From Fusobacterium sp. (GTDB lineage Bacteria; Fusobacteriota; Fusobacteriia; Fusobacteriales; Fusobacteriaceae), in NCBI GenBank assembly GCA_019410665.1, contig DXSD01000105.1, positions 1 through 5,920 of the forward strand: a stretch of DNA of 5,920 nucleotides, read 5' to 3'. This document shows, one piece after another, positions 1 through 5,816 of this stretch (within the stretch, counting starts at the first letter, position 1; every line of letters begins with the position of its first letter). The notes beneath the pieces are model-generated. The model was not told where the DNA came from, ran no database searches, and saw nothing but the letters and a program-made list of their open reading frames with translations. The position numbers and the translations under genes were made by a program.

Positions 1-58
1 TATTGTAAAGCTTTTTAATAAAATAGTCAATAACTTTTATTTTTTTTAGGAGAAATTT

Positions 59-649
59 ATGAAAAAAATTCTATTACTTATTCCACAAGGGGCTGAAATT
101 CTTGAAATCTCTCCCTTTGTTGACATTTTTGGCTGGAATAGCATTGTAGGAAAAAAGAACATAATTTTAAAGACTGCTAGTTTTCATGATATTATTTCCA
201 ATACTTGGAATTTAAAAATAATTCCTGAGATAAACCTAGAGAAGGAAAAAATTTGTGTAGAAGATTTTGATGCTTTAATTATCCCTGGTGGATTTGGATT
301 TAAAGGATATTTTGAAGATATGAAAAAGGATAGTTTTAAAAAACTTATTCTCTCTTTCAATCAAAGTAAAAAATTTCTCATTGGAGTATGTACTGGAGTT
401 ATTCCCTTGGGAGAAGCTGGAGTTTTAAGAAACAGGAAAGCTACCACCTATCTTTATGACAACGAACGTTATTTTAAACAACTGAAAAATTATCAAGCTG
501 TTCCTATAAGAGAAGAGATAGTTATAGATGATAATATTATCACTTGTTCAGCTCCTAAAAATGCTATTGAAGTTGGTTTTTTACTTCTTTCTCTTTTAAG
601 TGATGAGGAAAATATGAAAAAAGTAAGATACAACATGGGTTTTTTATAA
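59..649 (+). CDS. DJ-1/PfpI-family protein (class I glutamine amidotransferase-like fold)
   Basis: A 196-residue protein, the usual length for a single-domain DJ-1/PfpI/YajL protein. The N-terminal strand (KKILLLIPQGAEILE) leads to E16, which aligns with the conserved DJ-1 glutamate. DALIIPGGFG (71-80) is the typical glycine-rich strand-turn. GVCTG (109-113) is the nucleophile elbow with the reactive cysteine at C111. The motif after it, ATTYLYD, carries Tyr131 where many family members have histidine, so a Cys-His pair is not visible. The C-terminal part (ITCSAPKNAIEVGF) matches the family's last conserved block. The family includes deglycase/chaperone-like proteins, proteases and hydratases, so substrate cannot be assigned. 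It is probably cytoplasmic, as no signal peptide is seen. The start is fixed by AGGAG at 48-52, six bases before the ATG. It is followed by a 71-base gap to slyD containing a candidate promoter, so it may be transcribed separately. Confidence 0.85.
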   Translation: MKKILLLIPQGAEILEISPFVDIFGWNSIVGKKNIILKTASFHDIISNTWNLKIIPEINLEKEKICVEDFDALIIPGGFGFKGYFEDMKKDSFKKLILSFNQSKKFLIGVCTGVIPLGEAGVLRNRKATTYLYDNERYFKQLKNYQAVPIREEIVIDDNIITCSAPKNAIEVGFLLLSLLSDEENMKKVRYNMGFL

Positions 650-654
650 ATAGA

Positions 655-683
655 TAGACATAGTTTAAATTTTATGTTATCCT
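655..683 (+). promoter_or_regulatory. candidate sigma-70 promoter for slyD
   Basis: TAGACA (655-660) and TATCCT (678-683) are separated by 17 bases in the gap between the DJ-1-like gene and slyD. This would start transcription near 690, about 30 bases ahead of the slyD ATG. Both boxes deviate from consensus and A/T-rich gaps give many chance matches. TATTAT at 696-701 is an alternative -10 but has no good -35 partner. Confidence 0.35.
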
Positions 684-720
684 TTAGTTAGATACTATTA
701 TATTTTGAAGAGGTGAAGTT

Positions 721-1218
721 ATGAAAGTTGTAAAAGGTAATGTTATTACTCTTGAATTTAAAGTGTATGATAATGACACTAACGAACTTTTAGAGGATAC
801 TAAAGATGTTGGGCCTTTTTTCTATATTCATGGAGAGGGACAATTCGTTCCTAAAGTAGAAGAGATATTAGAAGGAAAAGAGAAAGGGTTTTCTACTACT
901 ATAATGATCTCTCCTGAAGAAGGGTATGGAGAATATGATGAAGAGCTTATTGAAGAGATGAAAAAAGAGGACTTCGTTGAGTTTGATGATATTTACGAAG
1001 GAATGGAGTTTATCGCCGATATGGATGATGGTAGCGAGCAACAATATGTTATTACATCTATCGAAGATGATGTAGTAATTGCTGATGGTAACCATCCTTT
1101 TGCTGGTAAAAACTTAAGATTTGAAGTTGAAGTAGCAGGTGTTAGAGAGGCTACTCCAGAAGAAATAGAGCATGGACATGTACATTTCCATGGTTTTGAC
1201 GATGACTGTTGTGAGTAA
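721..1218 (+). CDS. slyD: FKBP-type peptidyl-prolyl cis-trans isomerase SlyD
   Basis: A 165-residue SlyD-type FKBP isomerase, a cytoplasmic enzyme that isomerises X-Pro bonds, acts as a chaperone, and in other bacteria supplies nickel for hydrogenase or urease maturation. The FKBP core is split as in SlyD: residues 1-70 carry the active-site segment (IHGEGQFVPKVEEILEGKEKG is 37-57) and PEEGYGEYDEEL (65-76). The insert-in-flap chaperone domain spans roughly 75-125. The core resumes at DGNHPFAGKNLRFEVEV (122-138) and continues to REATPEEIEHGHVH (143-155), which closely matches E. coli SlyD. The metal-binding tail is short: H151, H153, H155, H157, three Asp residues, then C163 and C164, with no long His-rich extension. 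The start is supported by AGAGGTG at 709-715. A hairpin terminator follows directly after the stop. Confidence 0.95.
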   Translation: MKVVKGNVITLEFKVYDNDTNELLEDTKDVGPFFYIHGEGQFVPKVEEILEGKEKGFSTTIMISPEEGYGEYDEELIEEMKKEDFVEFDDIYEGMEFIADMDDGSEQQYVITSIEDDVVIADGNHPFAGKNLRFEVEVAGVREATPEEIEHGHVHFHGFDDDCCE

Positions 1219-1227
1219 TTAACTATG

Positions 1228-1253
1228 GGACTGGCTTTAGTCAGTCCTTTTCT
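1228..1253 (+). terminator. Rho-independent terminator after slyD
   Basis: GGACTG (1228-1233) pairs perfectly with CAGTCC (1242-1247). The stem extends inward by a G-T and a C-G pair to an 8-bp stem with loop TTTA (1236-1239). TTTTCT follows at 1248-1253. It begins 9 bases after the slyD stop. The stem is short and the T run is interrupted, so partial readthrough into rpiB is plausible. Confidence 0.8.
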
Positions 1254-1282
1254 ATGAAATTAAAAAATTTGAGGAGGATATA

Positions 1283-1714
1283 ATGAAAATAGCTTTAGGT
1301 GCTGATCACGGTGGATTTGAATTAAAAGAAAAGGTAAAGTCTCATCTATTAGAAAAAGGATATGAGATTCTAGATTTAGGAACTAACTCAACAGCTTCTG
1401 TTGATTATCCTAAATTTGGACACGCTGTAGGACATGCTGTAGTAAACAAAGATGCTGATTATGGTATTGTAGTTTGTGGAACAGGAATAGGAATCTCTAT
1501 TGCTGCTAACAAAGTTCCTGGTGTAAGAGCAGCTCTTTGCACTAACACAACAATGGCAAGACTTACTAGAGAGCACAATGATGCTAATATACTTGCTATG
1601 GGTGGTAGAATAGTAGGAGATGTATTAGCCCTTGAGATGGTTGATATTTTCTTAACTACAAAATTTGAAGGTGGAAGACACTCTAATAGAGTGAATACTA
1701 TTGAATCTATTTAA
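1283..1714 (+). CDS. rpiB: ribose-5-phosphate isomerase B
   Basis: A 143-residue RpiB/LacAB-family sugar-phosphate isomerase that interconverts ribose 5-phosphate and ribulose 5-phosphate in the non-oxidative pentose phosphate pathway. Nearly the whole RpiB signature is visible: GADHGG with D8 and H9 at the phosphosugar site; DYPKFGHAVG (41-50); GIVVCGTGIG (61-70) with the catalytic-base cysteine at C65 and T67; NKVPGVRAALC (76-86); REHNDANILAMGGR (96-109) with H98, the ring-opening histidine; and GGRHSNRV with phosphate-binding R132 and R136. Cys65 and the GADHGG start favour RpiB over the galactose-6-phosphate isomerase subunits LacA and LacB. No lac or tagatose genes are nearby. A very strong SD (GAGGAGG, 1271-1277) lies 5 bases before the ATG. 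No promoter is evident in the 30 bases after the slyD terminator, so it may depend on readthrough. hinT follows after 15 bases. Confidence 0.95.
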   Translation: MKIALGADHGGFELKEKVKSHLLEKGYEILDLGTNSTASVDYPKFGHAVGHAVVNKDADYGIVVCGTGIGISIAANKVPGVRAALCTNTTMARLTREHNDANILAMGGRIVGDVLALEMVDIFLTTKFEGGRHSNRVNTIESI

Positions 1715-1729
1715 TTAGGAGATGAGTTT

Positions 1730-2074
1730 ATGGCTACAATTTTTACTAAAATTATAAATAGAGAGATCCCAGCTACTATCGTTTATGAGAATGATAAGGT
1801 AATAGCTTTTAAAGATATTAATCCAGCTGCTCCTGTACACATTTTAGTGGTTCCTAAAAAAGAGATCCCTACTGTTAATGATATCACTGCTGAAGATAGA
1901 GAGCTTATTGGAGAAATGTATCTTGCTATTGGTAAGATCACTAAAGAGTTAGGAATAGATAAAGAAGGATATAGAGTTATCACTAACTGTAATGAATTTG
2001 GTGGACAAGAAGTTTTCCATTTACACTTTCATATTTTAGGTGGAAAAAAACTGGGAGCTCTATTAAATGATTAA
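1730..2074 (+). CDS. hinT: histidine triad (HIT) nucleotide-binding protein, HINT type
   Basis: A 114-residue HINT-branch protein of the HIT superfamily, normally a homodimeric purine nucleoside phosphoramidase that hydrolyses AMP-N or aminoacyl-adenylate-like substrates in the cytoplasm. The N-terminus (IFTKIINREIPA, 4-15) and FKDINPAAPVHILVVPKKEIP (27-47), including H37, are typical of the branch. The catalytic triad motif is HLHFH (H97, H99, H101), followed by ILGGKKLG. The C-terminus ends LGALLND and lacks the WPPG tail seen in many HINT proteins, a variation found at the end of the dimer interface. The start is set by AGGAG at 1717-1721, eight bases before the ATG. The gene lies 15 bases downstream of the rpiB stop, and its SD begins within 3 bases of that stop, so the two are a transcriptional unit. 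No hairpin terminator is visible after it. Confidence 0.93.
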   Translation: MATIFTKIINREIPATIVYENDKVIAFKDINPAAPVHILVVPKKEIPTVNDITAEDRELIGEMYLAIGKITKELGIDKEGYRVITNCNEFGGQEVFHLHFHILGGKKLGALLND

Positions 2075-2089
2075 TATTTAAGTTTTCTC

Positions 2090-2117
2090 TTGTAAAAATT
2101 CTAAAAGGGTGTATAAT
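2090..2117 (+). promoter_or_regulatory. candidate sigma-70 promoter for the small helical protein
   Basis: TTGTAA (2090-2095) and a perfect TATAAT (2112-2117) are separated by 16 bases, giving a predicted start near 2124 and a leader of about 57 bases before the ATG at 2181. It is the best two-box promoter match I found in the window. It lies just after the hinT stop, so it would make the small gene independent of the rpiB-hinT unit. Confidence 0.6.
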
Positions 2118-2180
2118 AAGATTAGGGTAGTAAAATACTTAATGAAAGAGTAGGATATCTTTATTATAGGAGGAATTACT

Positions 2181-2453
2181 ATGGGAATTGAAAAAAATTT
2201 AAAGTACATCAAAGAGGAATATGATTCAGAGGTAGCTAGACTTGAAAGACTTAATAATTTCATAGCTAGTGAAGAGTTTAAATCTGGAACTGATGAAGAG
2301 CAAAAGAAACTTCTTTTAGAAAAGCAAGAGGTTTTAGCTAAGTATGTTTCTATCATTGCTGAACAAATTAAATATGATATGAAAAAAGTTCAAGACACTG
2401 AACATACTGTAGAGAATTATGAAGATATAGAAGGAAAATATTTTAATAAGTAA
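2181..2453 (+). CDS. small charged alpha-helical protein of unknown function
   Basis: A 90-residue protein with no signal peptide, membrane segment, cysteine or tryptophan. It is rich in Glu, Lys, Leu and Ile, and looks like two helices: about 5-32 (EVARLERLNNFIASEEF is 17-33) and about 38-70 (EQKKLLLEKQEVLAKYVSIIAEQIKYD is 40-66), joined by a short SGTDE turn, with an acidic tail. The pattern of Arg-Leu, Leu-Asn-x-Phe-Ile, then Leu-Leu-x-x-Gln-x-x-x-x-x-x-Tyr-x-x-x-Ile resembles the short helical-hairpin proteins annotated as crAss001_48-related in phages and gut bacteria. That resemblance is from memory and is weak evidence. AGGAGG at 2168-2173, seven bases before the ATG, fixes the start. 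It has its own candidate promoter and a strong terminator, so it is a monocistronic unit. It is a real gene by SD, codon use and context; its role is unknown. Confidence 0.8.
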   Translation: MGIEKNLKYIKEEYDSEVARLERLNNFIASEEFKSGTDEEQKKLLLEKQEVLAKYVSIIAEQIKYDMKKVQDTEHTVENYEDIEGKYFNK

Positions 2454-2462
2454 GTATTAGAA

Positions 2463-2502
2463 AGCTGAGTGGTACTACAAGTACTTACTCAGCTCTCTTT
2501 TT
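2463..2502 (+). terminator. strong Rho-independent terminator between convergent genes
   Basis: AGCTGAGT (2463-2470) pairs perfectly with ACTCAGCT (2487-2494). The stem continues through G2471 (wobble with one bulged T) to GTAC (2472-2475) pairing GTAC (2481-2484) around loop TACAA. CTCTTTTT follows at 2495-2502. It begins 9 bases after the small gene's stop. On the - strand the stem is followed by TTCTAATACTT, a poor T run, so it may also stop transcripts from the aminotransferase but less efficiently. Confidence 0.88.
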
Positions 2503-2512
2503 ACTTACAATC

Positions 2513-2521
2513 TGTTATAAT
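2513..2521 (+). promoter_or_regulatory. plus-strand extended -10 element facing the 3' end of the aminotransferase gene
   Basis: TGTTATAAT is an exact match to the extended -10 consensus TGnTATAAT. It lies 11 bases past the end of the terminator T run, with a predicted start near 2528. No good -35 box lies at the expected distance. A transcript from here would be antisense to the end of the aminotransferase gene and has no evident plus-strand reading frame to serve. It may be a chance match in A/T-rich DNA. Confidence 0.25.
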
Positions 2522-2541
2522 CAACAAGTCTTAAACATAGT

Positions 2542-3795
2542 CTAGCTTCTCTTAGCCTCATCTATAATATCTTTTAATCTCTTAGCTAATCCCCTAATTC
2601 TTTTCTTAGTTACACTACAAACTGCTATTCTCACTCCCTCTTTTAAAACTACAGTGTATATATGATTTTTTTCAAGTAGCTTCTCAACTTTTTCTGTATA
2701 CTCTCCAGTTGGTATTGTTAAGAAAAATCCACTTACATAAGGAAGTACCTCAAGTCCACACTCTTTAGCTTCACTCATAAAAATATCTGCTCTCTCTTTT
2801 ATAAGCTTTCTATAATACTCTCTCTCTTTCTCAAGTTTCACAGTTTTTTCCTCATCTAGCATAAGCTCACTAAACATTGCCATTCCACCTCTTGAGATAT
2901 TAGACCAAGTTGAACGACAAGTATAGGCATTTGCATCTGCAAACTCTTGTACTACACTTTCAGAAGTAGAAAGTGCTATTTGTGCTCCTACTCTCATTCC
3001 ATAGCAAGTTAAAGATTTAGATAGACTAAAAGTAAATATAGTAAGGATCTTTTCTGAAAGATTTTTAAAAGTCTCTAAGTACTCCCTTTTCTCCTCAAAA
3101 TCTCTATCATCAAAATCTATGTATGCAACATCTAATATAAGTACTATATTGGCTTTTTCAGAAACTTCAACAAAAATTTTTCTTATCTCTTTCCACTCTG
3201 ATATAGTTAATCTATATCCAGTAGGATTTTGGCAAGGATCATTGATAACAATTACAACGTTATCCTGTTTTTCTGCTAAATTTTCTACACGAGTTTTAAA
3301 ATCTTCAAGATCAAACTCATTTTTTTCATTGAAAAGTGTATAAAAATCACACTCTCCCTTTCTATCTTTAGCCATAAGAATATAAGGACTCCACAGCCAC
3401 TTAGGCAATAACAAAGTATCTCCATAACCTAAATAATTTCTAATACTGTTACTAATAGCTCCAGTTCCTCCTGGAGTTGCAATTACCTCACAGTAGTGCC
3501 CAGTTAAAAACTCTTTGTAATCTCTTCCAAAAAGAGAGATTTTTACACTTTCCTTATACTCTGCTGTTCCAGTAAAATTTGAAGCATACCCAGCTAACTC
3601 TTCTGGAGGTAAATTTCTATATACTTCCATAGCAGTATCCAATACAACCAATTTCCCCTCTTCATTGTATAAAGAGCCAATTGTTGCATTCACTACTTTC
3701 TCCTCTCCTAATTCACTCATAGCTTCTTTAGCTTTCTTAGCTACTGAAAACACCTTATCTATAACTTTTCTCTCTCCCAAATCCTTTGCTATCAT
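2542..3795 (-). CDS. class I/II pyridoxal-phosphate aminotransferase (aspartate/aromatic aminotransferase-like)
   Basis: A 417-residue fold-type I PLP enzyme, expected to transfer an amino group between an amino acid and a 2-oxo acid. Positions below count from the ATG at 3795. GGTGA (109-113) binds the cofactor phosphate. NPTG starts at N190. D222 and Y225 in DVAYIDF contact the pyridine ring. SLSKSL places the Schiff-base lysine at K260. R389 in VRIAVC fits the substrate carboxylate-binding arginine. The segments NATIGSLYNEEGKL and RSTWSNISRGG resemble aspartate and aromatic aminotransferases, but substrate cannot be read from sequence. I chose ATG 3795 because AAGGAGG (3807-3801) lies 5 bases upstream. 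An in-frame TTG at 3816 would add 7 residues, but its codons contain that SD. The gene lies 10 bases after the lipoprotein stop and is probably co-expressed with it. Confidence 0.9.
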   Translation of the reverse strand: MIAKDLGERKVIDKVFSVAKKAKEAMSELGEEKVVNATIGSLYNEEGKLVVLDTAMEVYRNLPPEELAGYASNFTGTAEYKESVKISLFGRDYKEFLTGHYCEVIATPGGTGAISNSIRNYLGYGDTLLLPKWLWSPYILMAKDRKGECDFYTLFNEKNEFDLEDFKTRVENLAEKQDNVVIVINDPCQNPTGYRLTISEWKEIRKIFVEVSEKANIVLILDVAYIDFDDRDFEEKREYLETFKNLSEKILTIFTFSLSKSLTCYGMRVGAQIALSTSESVVQEFADANAYTCRSTWSNISRGGMAMFSELMLDEEKTVKLEKEREYYRKLIKERADIFMSEAKECGLEVLPYVSGFFLTIPTGEYTEKVEKLLEKNHIYTVVLKEGVRIAVCSVTKKRIRGLAKRLKDIIDEAKRS

Positions 3796-3800
3796 TTTTT

Positions 3801-3807
3801 CCTCCTT
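3801..3807 (-). promoter_or_regulatory. Shine-Dalgarno overlapping the lipoprotein stop codon, setting the aminotransferase start
   Basis: On the - strand AAGGAGG occupies 3807-3801 and shares two bases with the TAA stop of the upstream lipoprotein gene (3808-3806). It is 5 bases from the ATG at 3795. Ribosomes finishing the lipoprotein would be placed on this site, which favours coupled translation of the two genes. Confidence 0.8.
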
Positions 3808-4969
3808 ACCAATCAATTTTTCTATTAGAATCTAATTTTACTAACACCTCATCTAATTTTTTACTTCCAATCTCTAATACAACCTCTTGAAGTTTCTCTT
3901 TACTCATAACAGGTTTTTCATATTCAGTTACTGGAAATCTAAAAGGTCTCCTTCCAATAAAAGGATGTAATGGATAATATTCAACCCAAGTCACACTATC
4001 TTCATACGAAACTCTCTCTTTCTTTGAAGAGATTAAGTTTCCATTTTTTTCTGAAAGTTCATAAGATAACATATATCCCATTTTAGTCTTTTTAGTATGC
4101 TTAAAATATCTATAATAGACTTCTACCTCAACTTCTCTCTCAACAGGTACCATTTTTTCAATTTGAATAGTTTTTCCATCTACTATCTTAGTTTCTATAA
4201 CTTTTTCTAAAACCCTTTTTACTACTCTATCAGTATAACTATCTATTCCACTATAAGTACTTACACTTGGTGGTTGATACTCTATATTTGTAACTTCTAC
4301 CTTCATATCTAAATTATAATTTTTTCTATTTCCCAAAGAAAAAAGTGGATATTTTTTTAAATCTACACTTAAAGTATTTTTTAATTGAGTTAAAAAAGCT
4401 TTATTATCTCCACTAAAATTTAACAAGAATTTTCCTAAAGCTTTATTCTTACTTGAATTATATCTCTCTTCTATATCTTTTCTTCCCTCTATATCATAGA
4501 ATTTAGCTTGTGAGAAATACCCATACGTTCTAAGTCTTTCCTCATAAGTCTCCTCTCTCATATTCATACCTAAAGTATAGAAACTCTCTGCTAACTCCCT
4601 TTTTATAACATTTCTCTCTTGAAGAGGTGGCTCTACTACTGCAATAGAGTTTTTACTCACTTGAGGAAGACTATAATATATCTCTTGAGCTCTTAAAAGA
4701 TTTAAAAGTCCTTTAGTATAATTAATAATATCCCTTCCACGAGCTAAATCAATTTTATCATAATAAAATTTTTCAGCATTAGGATAGATAATTTCAAAAG
4801 CATCAAGTGCTCTTCTATCTTCATTATTCTCCTTTAAAATATTTAAAAGATTAGTTAATGAAGAGATATAGTTTCCTTTATCTGCTTCTTTTATTGCATC
4901 TTTAACTTGAAAATAGGAACAACCACATAAAAAAATTGAAAGTATCAGTATAATTATTTTTTTTCTCAT
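3806..4969 (-). CDS. putative TPR-like lipoprotein of unknown function
   Basis: A 387-residue predicted lipoprotein from ATG 4969. The signal peptide has a positive start (MRKK), a hydrophobic core (IIILILSIF) and lipobox LCGC, with C17 the expected lipidated residue. Cys at the -2 position of the lipobox is less common. Residue 18 is Ser, not Asp, which in diderms is compatible with transport to the outer membrane. The mature N-terminal half (about 20-180) is helical, with TPR-like stretches around AIKEADKGNYISSLTNLLNI (25-44) and ELAESFYTLG (125-134). From about 215 to 345 the pattern turns beta-rich, with an alternating Val/Glu stretch (VEREVEVEV, 276-284). The end is helical again and stops KIDW. 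I do not recognise the family. GGAGGAG (4979-4973) supports ATG 4969 over an upstream in-frame TTG at 4981. It heads an operon with the aminotransferase. Confidence 0.85.
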   Translation of the reverse strand: MRKKIIILILSIFLCGCSYFQVKDAIKEADKGNYISSLTNLLNILKENNEDRRALDAFEIIYPNAEKFYYDKIDLARGRDIINYTKGLLNLLRAQEIYYSLPQVSKNSIAVVEPPLQERNVIKRELAESFYTLGMNMREETYEERLRTYGYFSQAKFYDIEGRKDIEERYNSSKNKALGKFLLNFSGDNKAFLTQLKNTLSVDLKKYPLFSLGNRKNYNLDMKVEVTNIEYQPPSVSTYSGIDSYTDRVVKRVLEKVIETKIVDGKTIQIEKMVPVEREVEVEVYYRYFKHTKKTKMGYMLSYELSEKNGNLISSKKERVSYEDSVTWVEYYPLHPFIGRRPFRFPVTEYEKPVMSKEKLQEVVLEIGSKKLDEVLVKLDSNRKIDW

Positions 4970-4972
4970 TAA

Positions 4973-4979
4973 CTCCTCC
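4973..4979 (-). promoter_or_regulatory. Shine-Dalgarno that sets the lipoprotein start
   Basis: On the - strand GGAGGAG occupies 4979-4973, with the GGAGG core 5 bases from the ATG at 4969. The in-frame TTG at 4981 overlaps this site and has no SD of its own, so the four extra residues it would add are rejected. Confidence 0.8.
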
Positions 4980-4992
4980 AATGCATAAAATT

Positions 4993-5001
4993 ATTATACC
5001 A
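4993..5001 (-). promoter_or_regulatory. extended -10 promoter for the lipoprotein-aminotransferase operon
   Basis: On the - strand 5001-4993 reads TGGTATAAT, an exact TGnTATAAT extended -10 element. The predicted start is near 4986, giving a short leader of about 17 bases that holds little more than the SD. The upstream -35 region is A/T-only and matches TTGACA poorly, which is usual for extended -10 promoters. It lies 28 bases past the reductase stop. Confidence 0.6.
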
Positions 5002-5028
5002 TTTTTTTATAAAAATAAAAGTATTTTT

Positions 5029-5793
5029 TTAAAATTTTTTTATTTTTTTTCCTTGAATTTTCTTTATTGATTTTAATTTCCATTTTGTAGGAATCAGTTT
5101 ATCTATTCTATATAAAATTTTATTTACTATTCCTGGTATAATAACCACTTTTTCTTTCTTCAAACCTTTAAAAAATTCTAAAGCTACCTCTTCAGGAGAA
5201 GTTACATAAAATTTTTCTATTGCTGATAGTTCTTTCTCCATTCCTTTAAAATTAGTCTTAGTTGGTCCTGGAGCTAATAAAACTACCTTTACTCCCTTTT
5301 CTCTTCCCTCTTCATAAAGAGAAAAAGTAAAGGAATTAACATAGGCTTTTGTAGCATAATAAACTCCCATTAAAGGTCCTCCCTGTTGAAATCCTGCTGT
5401 TGATGAGATATTTACTATCGTCCCTCTCCCCTCTCTTACCATCTTATCATAAAAAAATTTAGTAAACTTTGTTAGAGCCACAAGATTAATATCTATCATA
5501 TCCCTGAGCTGAGTATATGGTATATCTTCTAAATATCCTATCTCTCCTATCCCTGCTCCGTTTATTATCATATCTATCTTTTTATTCTCTATTACCTTTA
5601 AAAAATTTTCTATCTCCTCTTCCCTATTAAAACTTAAAGAGTACCCCTCTACCTTTGGAAAATATCTTTCCTCCAACTCTTTGAGCCTATCTCTATTTCT
5701 CCCTAGAGCTATCACTTCATAATTATTTTTTATTAAAATATCTATAAGGGCTTCTCCTATTCCACCTGTTGCCCCTGTTATCAAAACTTTCAA
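5029..5793 (-). CDS. short-chain dehydrogenase/reductase (classical SDR, DltE/YdfG-like)
   Basis: A 254-residue classical SDR, the usual length, expected to be a cytoplasmic NAD(P)H-dependent oxidoreductase; substrate unknown. The Rossmann motif TGATGGIG is at 6-13. GRNRDRL (31-37) with R32 after strand 2 favours NADPH. The usual NNAG motif reads NGAG (78-81). The catalytic residues are all present: N103 in DINL, S131 in NISSTAG, Y145 and K149 in YYATK. APGPTKT (174-180) is the conserved post-catalytic loop. The tail (IPGIVNKILYRIDKLIPTKW, then Lys-rich KKIQGKKIKKF) is basic and amphipathic as in the COG0300 branch, and may sit on membrane lipid. The start is TTG at 5793: the family begins right here, an in-frame TAG lies just upstream, and the next in-frame ATG (codon 75) would delete the Rossmann fold. 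The SD is weak (GGAAGTGG), unlike other genes here. Confidence 0.88.
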   Translation of the reverse strand: MKVLITGATGGIGEALIDILIKNNYEVIALGRNRDRLKELEERYFPKVEGYSLSFNREEEIENFLKVIENKKIDMIINGAGIGEIGYLEDIPYTQLRDMIDINLVALTKFTKFFYDKMVREGRGTIVNISSTAGFQQGGPLMGVYYATKAYVNSFTFSLYEEGREKGVKVVLLAPGPTKTNFKGMEKELSAIEKFYVTSPEEVALEFFKGLKKEKVVIIPGIVNKILYRIDKLIPTKWKLKSIKKIQGKKIKKF

Positions 5794-5816
5794 CTTTCCA
5801 CTTCCAATCTATCTAA

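Noticed and set aside
1..58. Possible end of an upstream gene and a promoter before the DJ-1-like gene
   Set aside because: One frame stops at TAA TAA (16-21) but too little sequence is present to judge. TTGTAA at 3-8 has no -10 at a proper distance.
868..1095. 75-residue minus-strand open frame inside slyD
   Set aside because: It lies wholly inside a confidently identified gene, has no SD, and its composition is the mirror of slyD codons.
1388..1576. 62-residue minus-strand open frame inside rpiB
   Set aside because: Ser/Cys/Tyr-rich translation is typical of the reverse frame of a gene; rpiB is conserved across the whole stretch.
2078..2356. 92-residue minus-strand open frame overlapping the small helical gene
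   Set aside because: It overlaps a gene with a good promoter, SD and terminator. It has no plausible start signals itself and its Ser/Leu/Ile-rich translation looks like a reverse-frame shadow.
3119..3343. 74-residue plus-strand open frame inside the aminotransferase gene
   Set aside because: It is antisense to the conserved PLP-binding region of a clear enzyme gene, with no SD.
3796..3816. In-frame TTG start giving the aminotransferase seven more residues and an overlap with the lipoprotein gene
   Set aside because: The extra codons contain the AAGGAGG site that serves the ATG at 3795, so the overlap is an artefact of start choice.
5004..5040. A/T-only hairpin (AAAAATA/TATTTTT) after the SDR stop as a terminator
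   Set aside because: The 7-bp stem has no G-C pairs and the whole stretch is low complexity, so stability would be too low to call a terminator.
59..5793. Defence island, mobile element or biosynthetic cluster
   Set aside because: No nuclease, transposase, integrase, toxin-antitoxin pair, carrier protein or synthase is seen; the genes are mostly conserved metabolic and folding functions with uniform composition.
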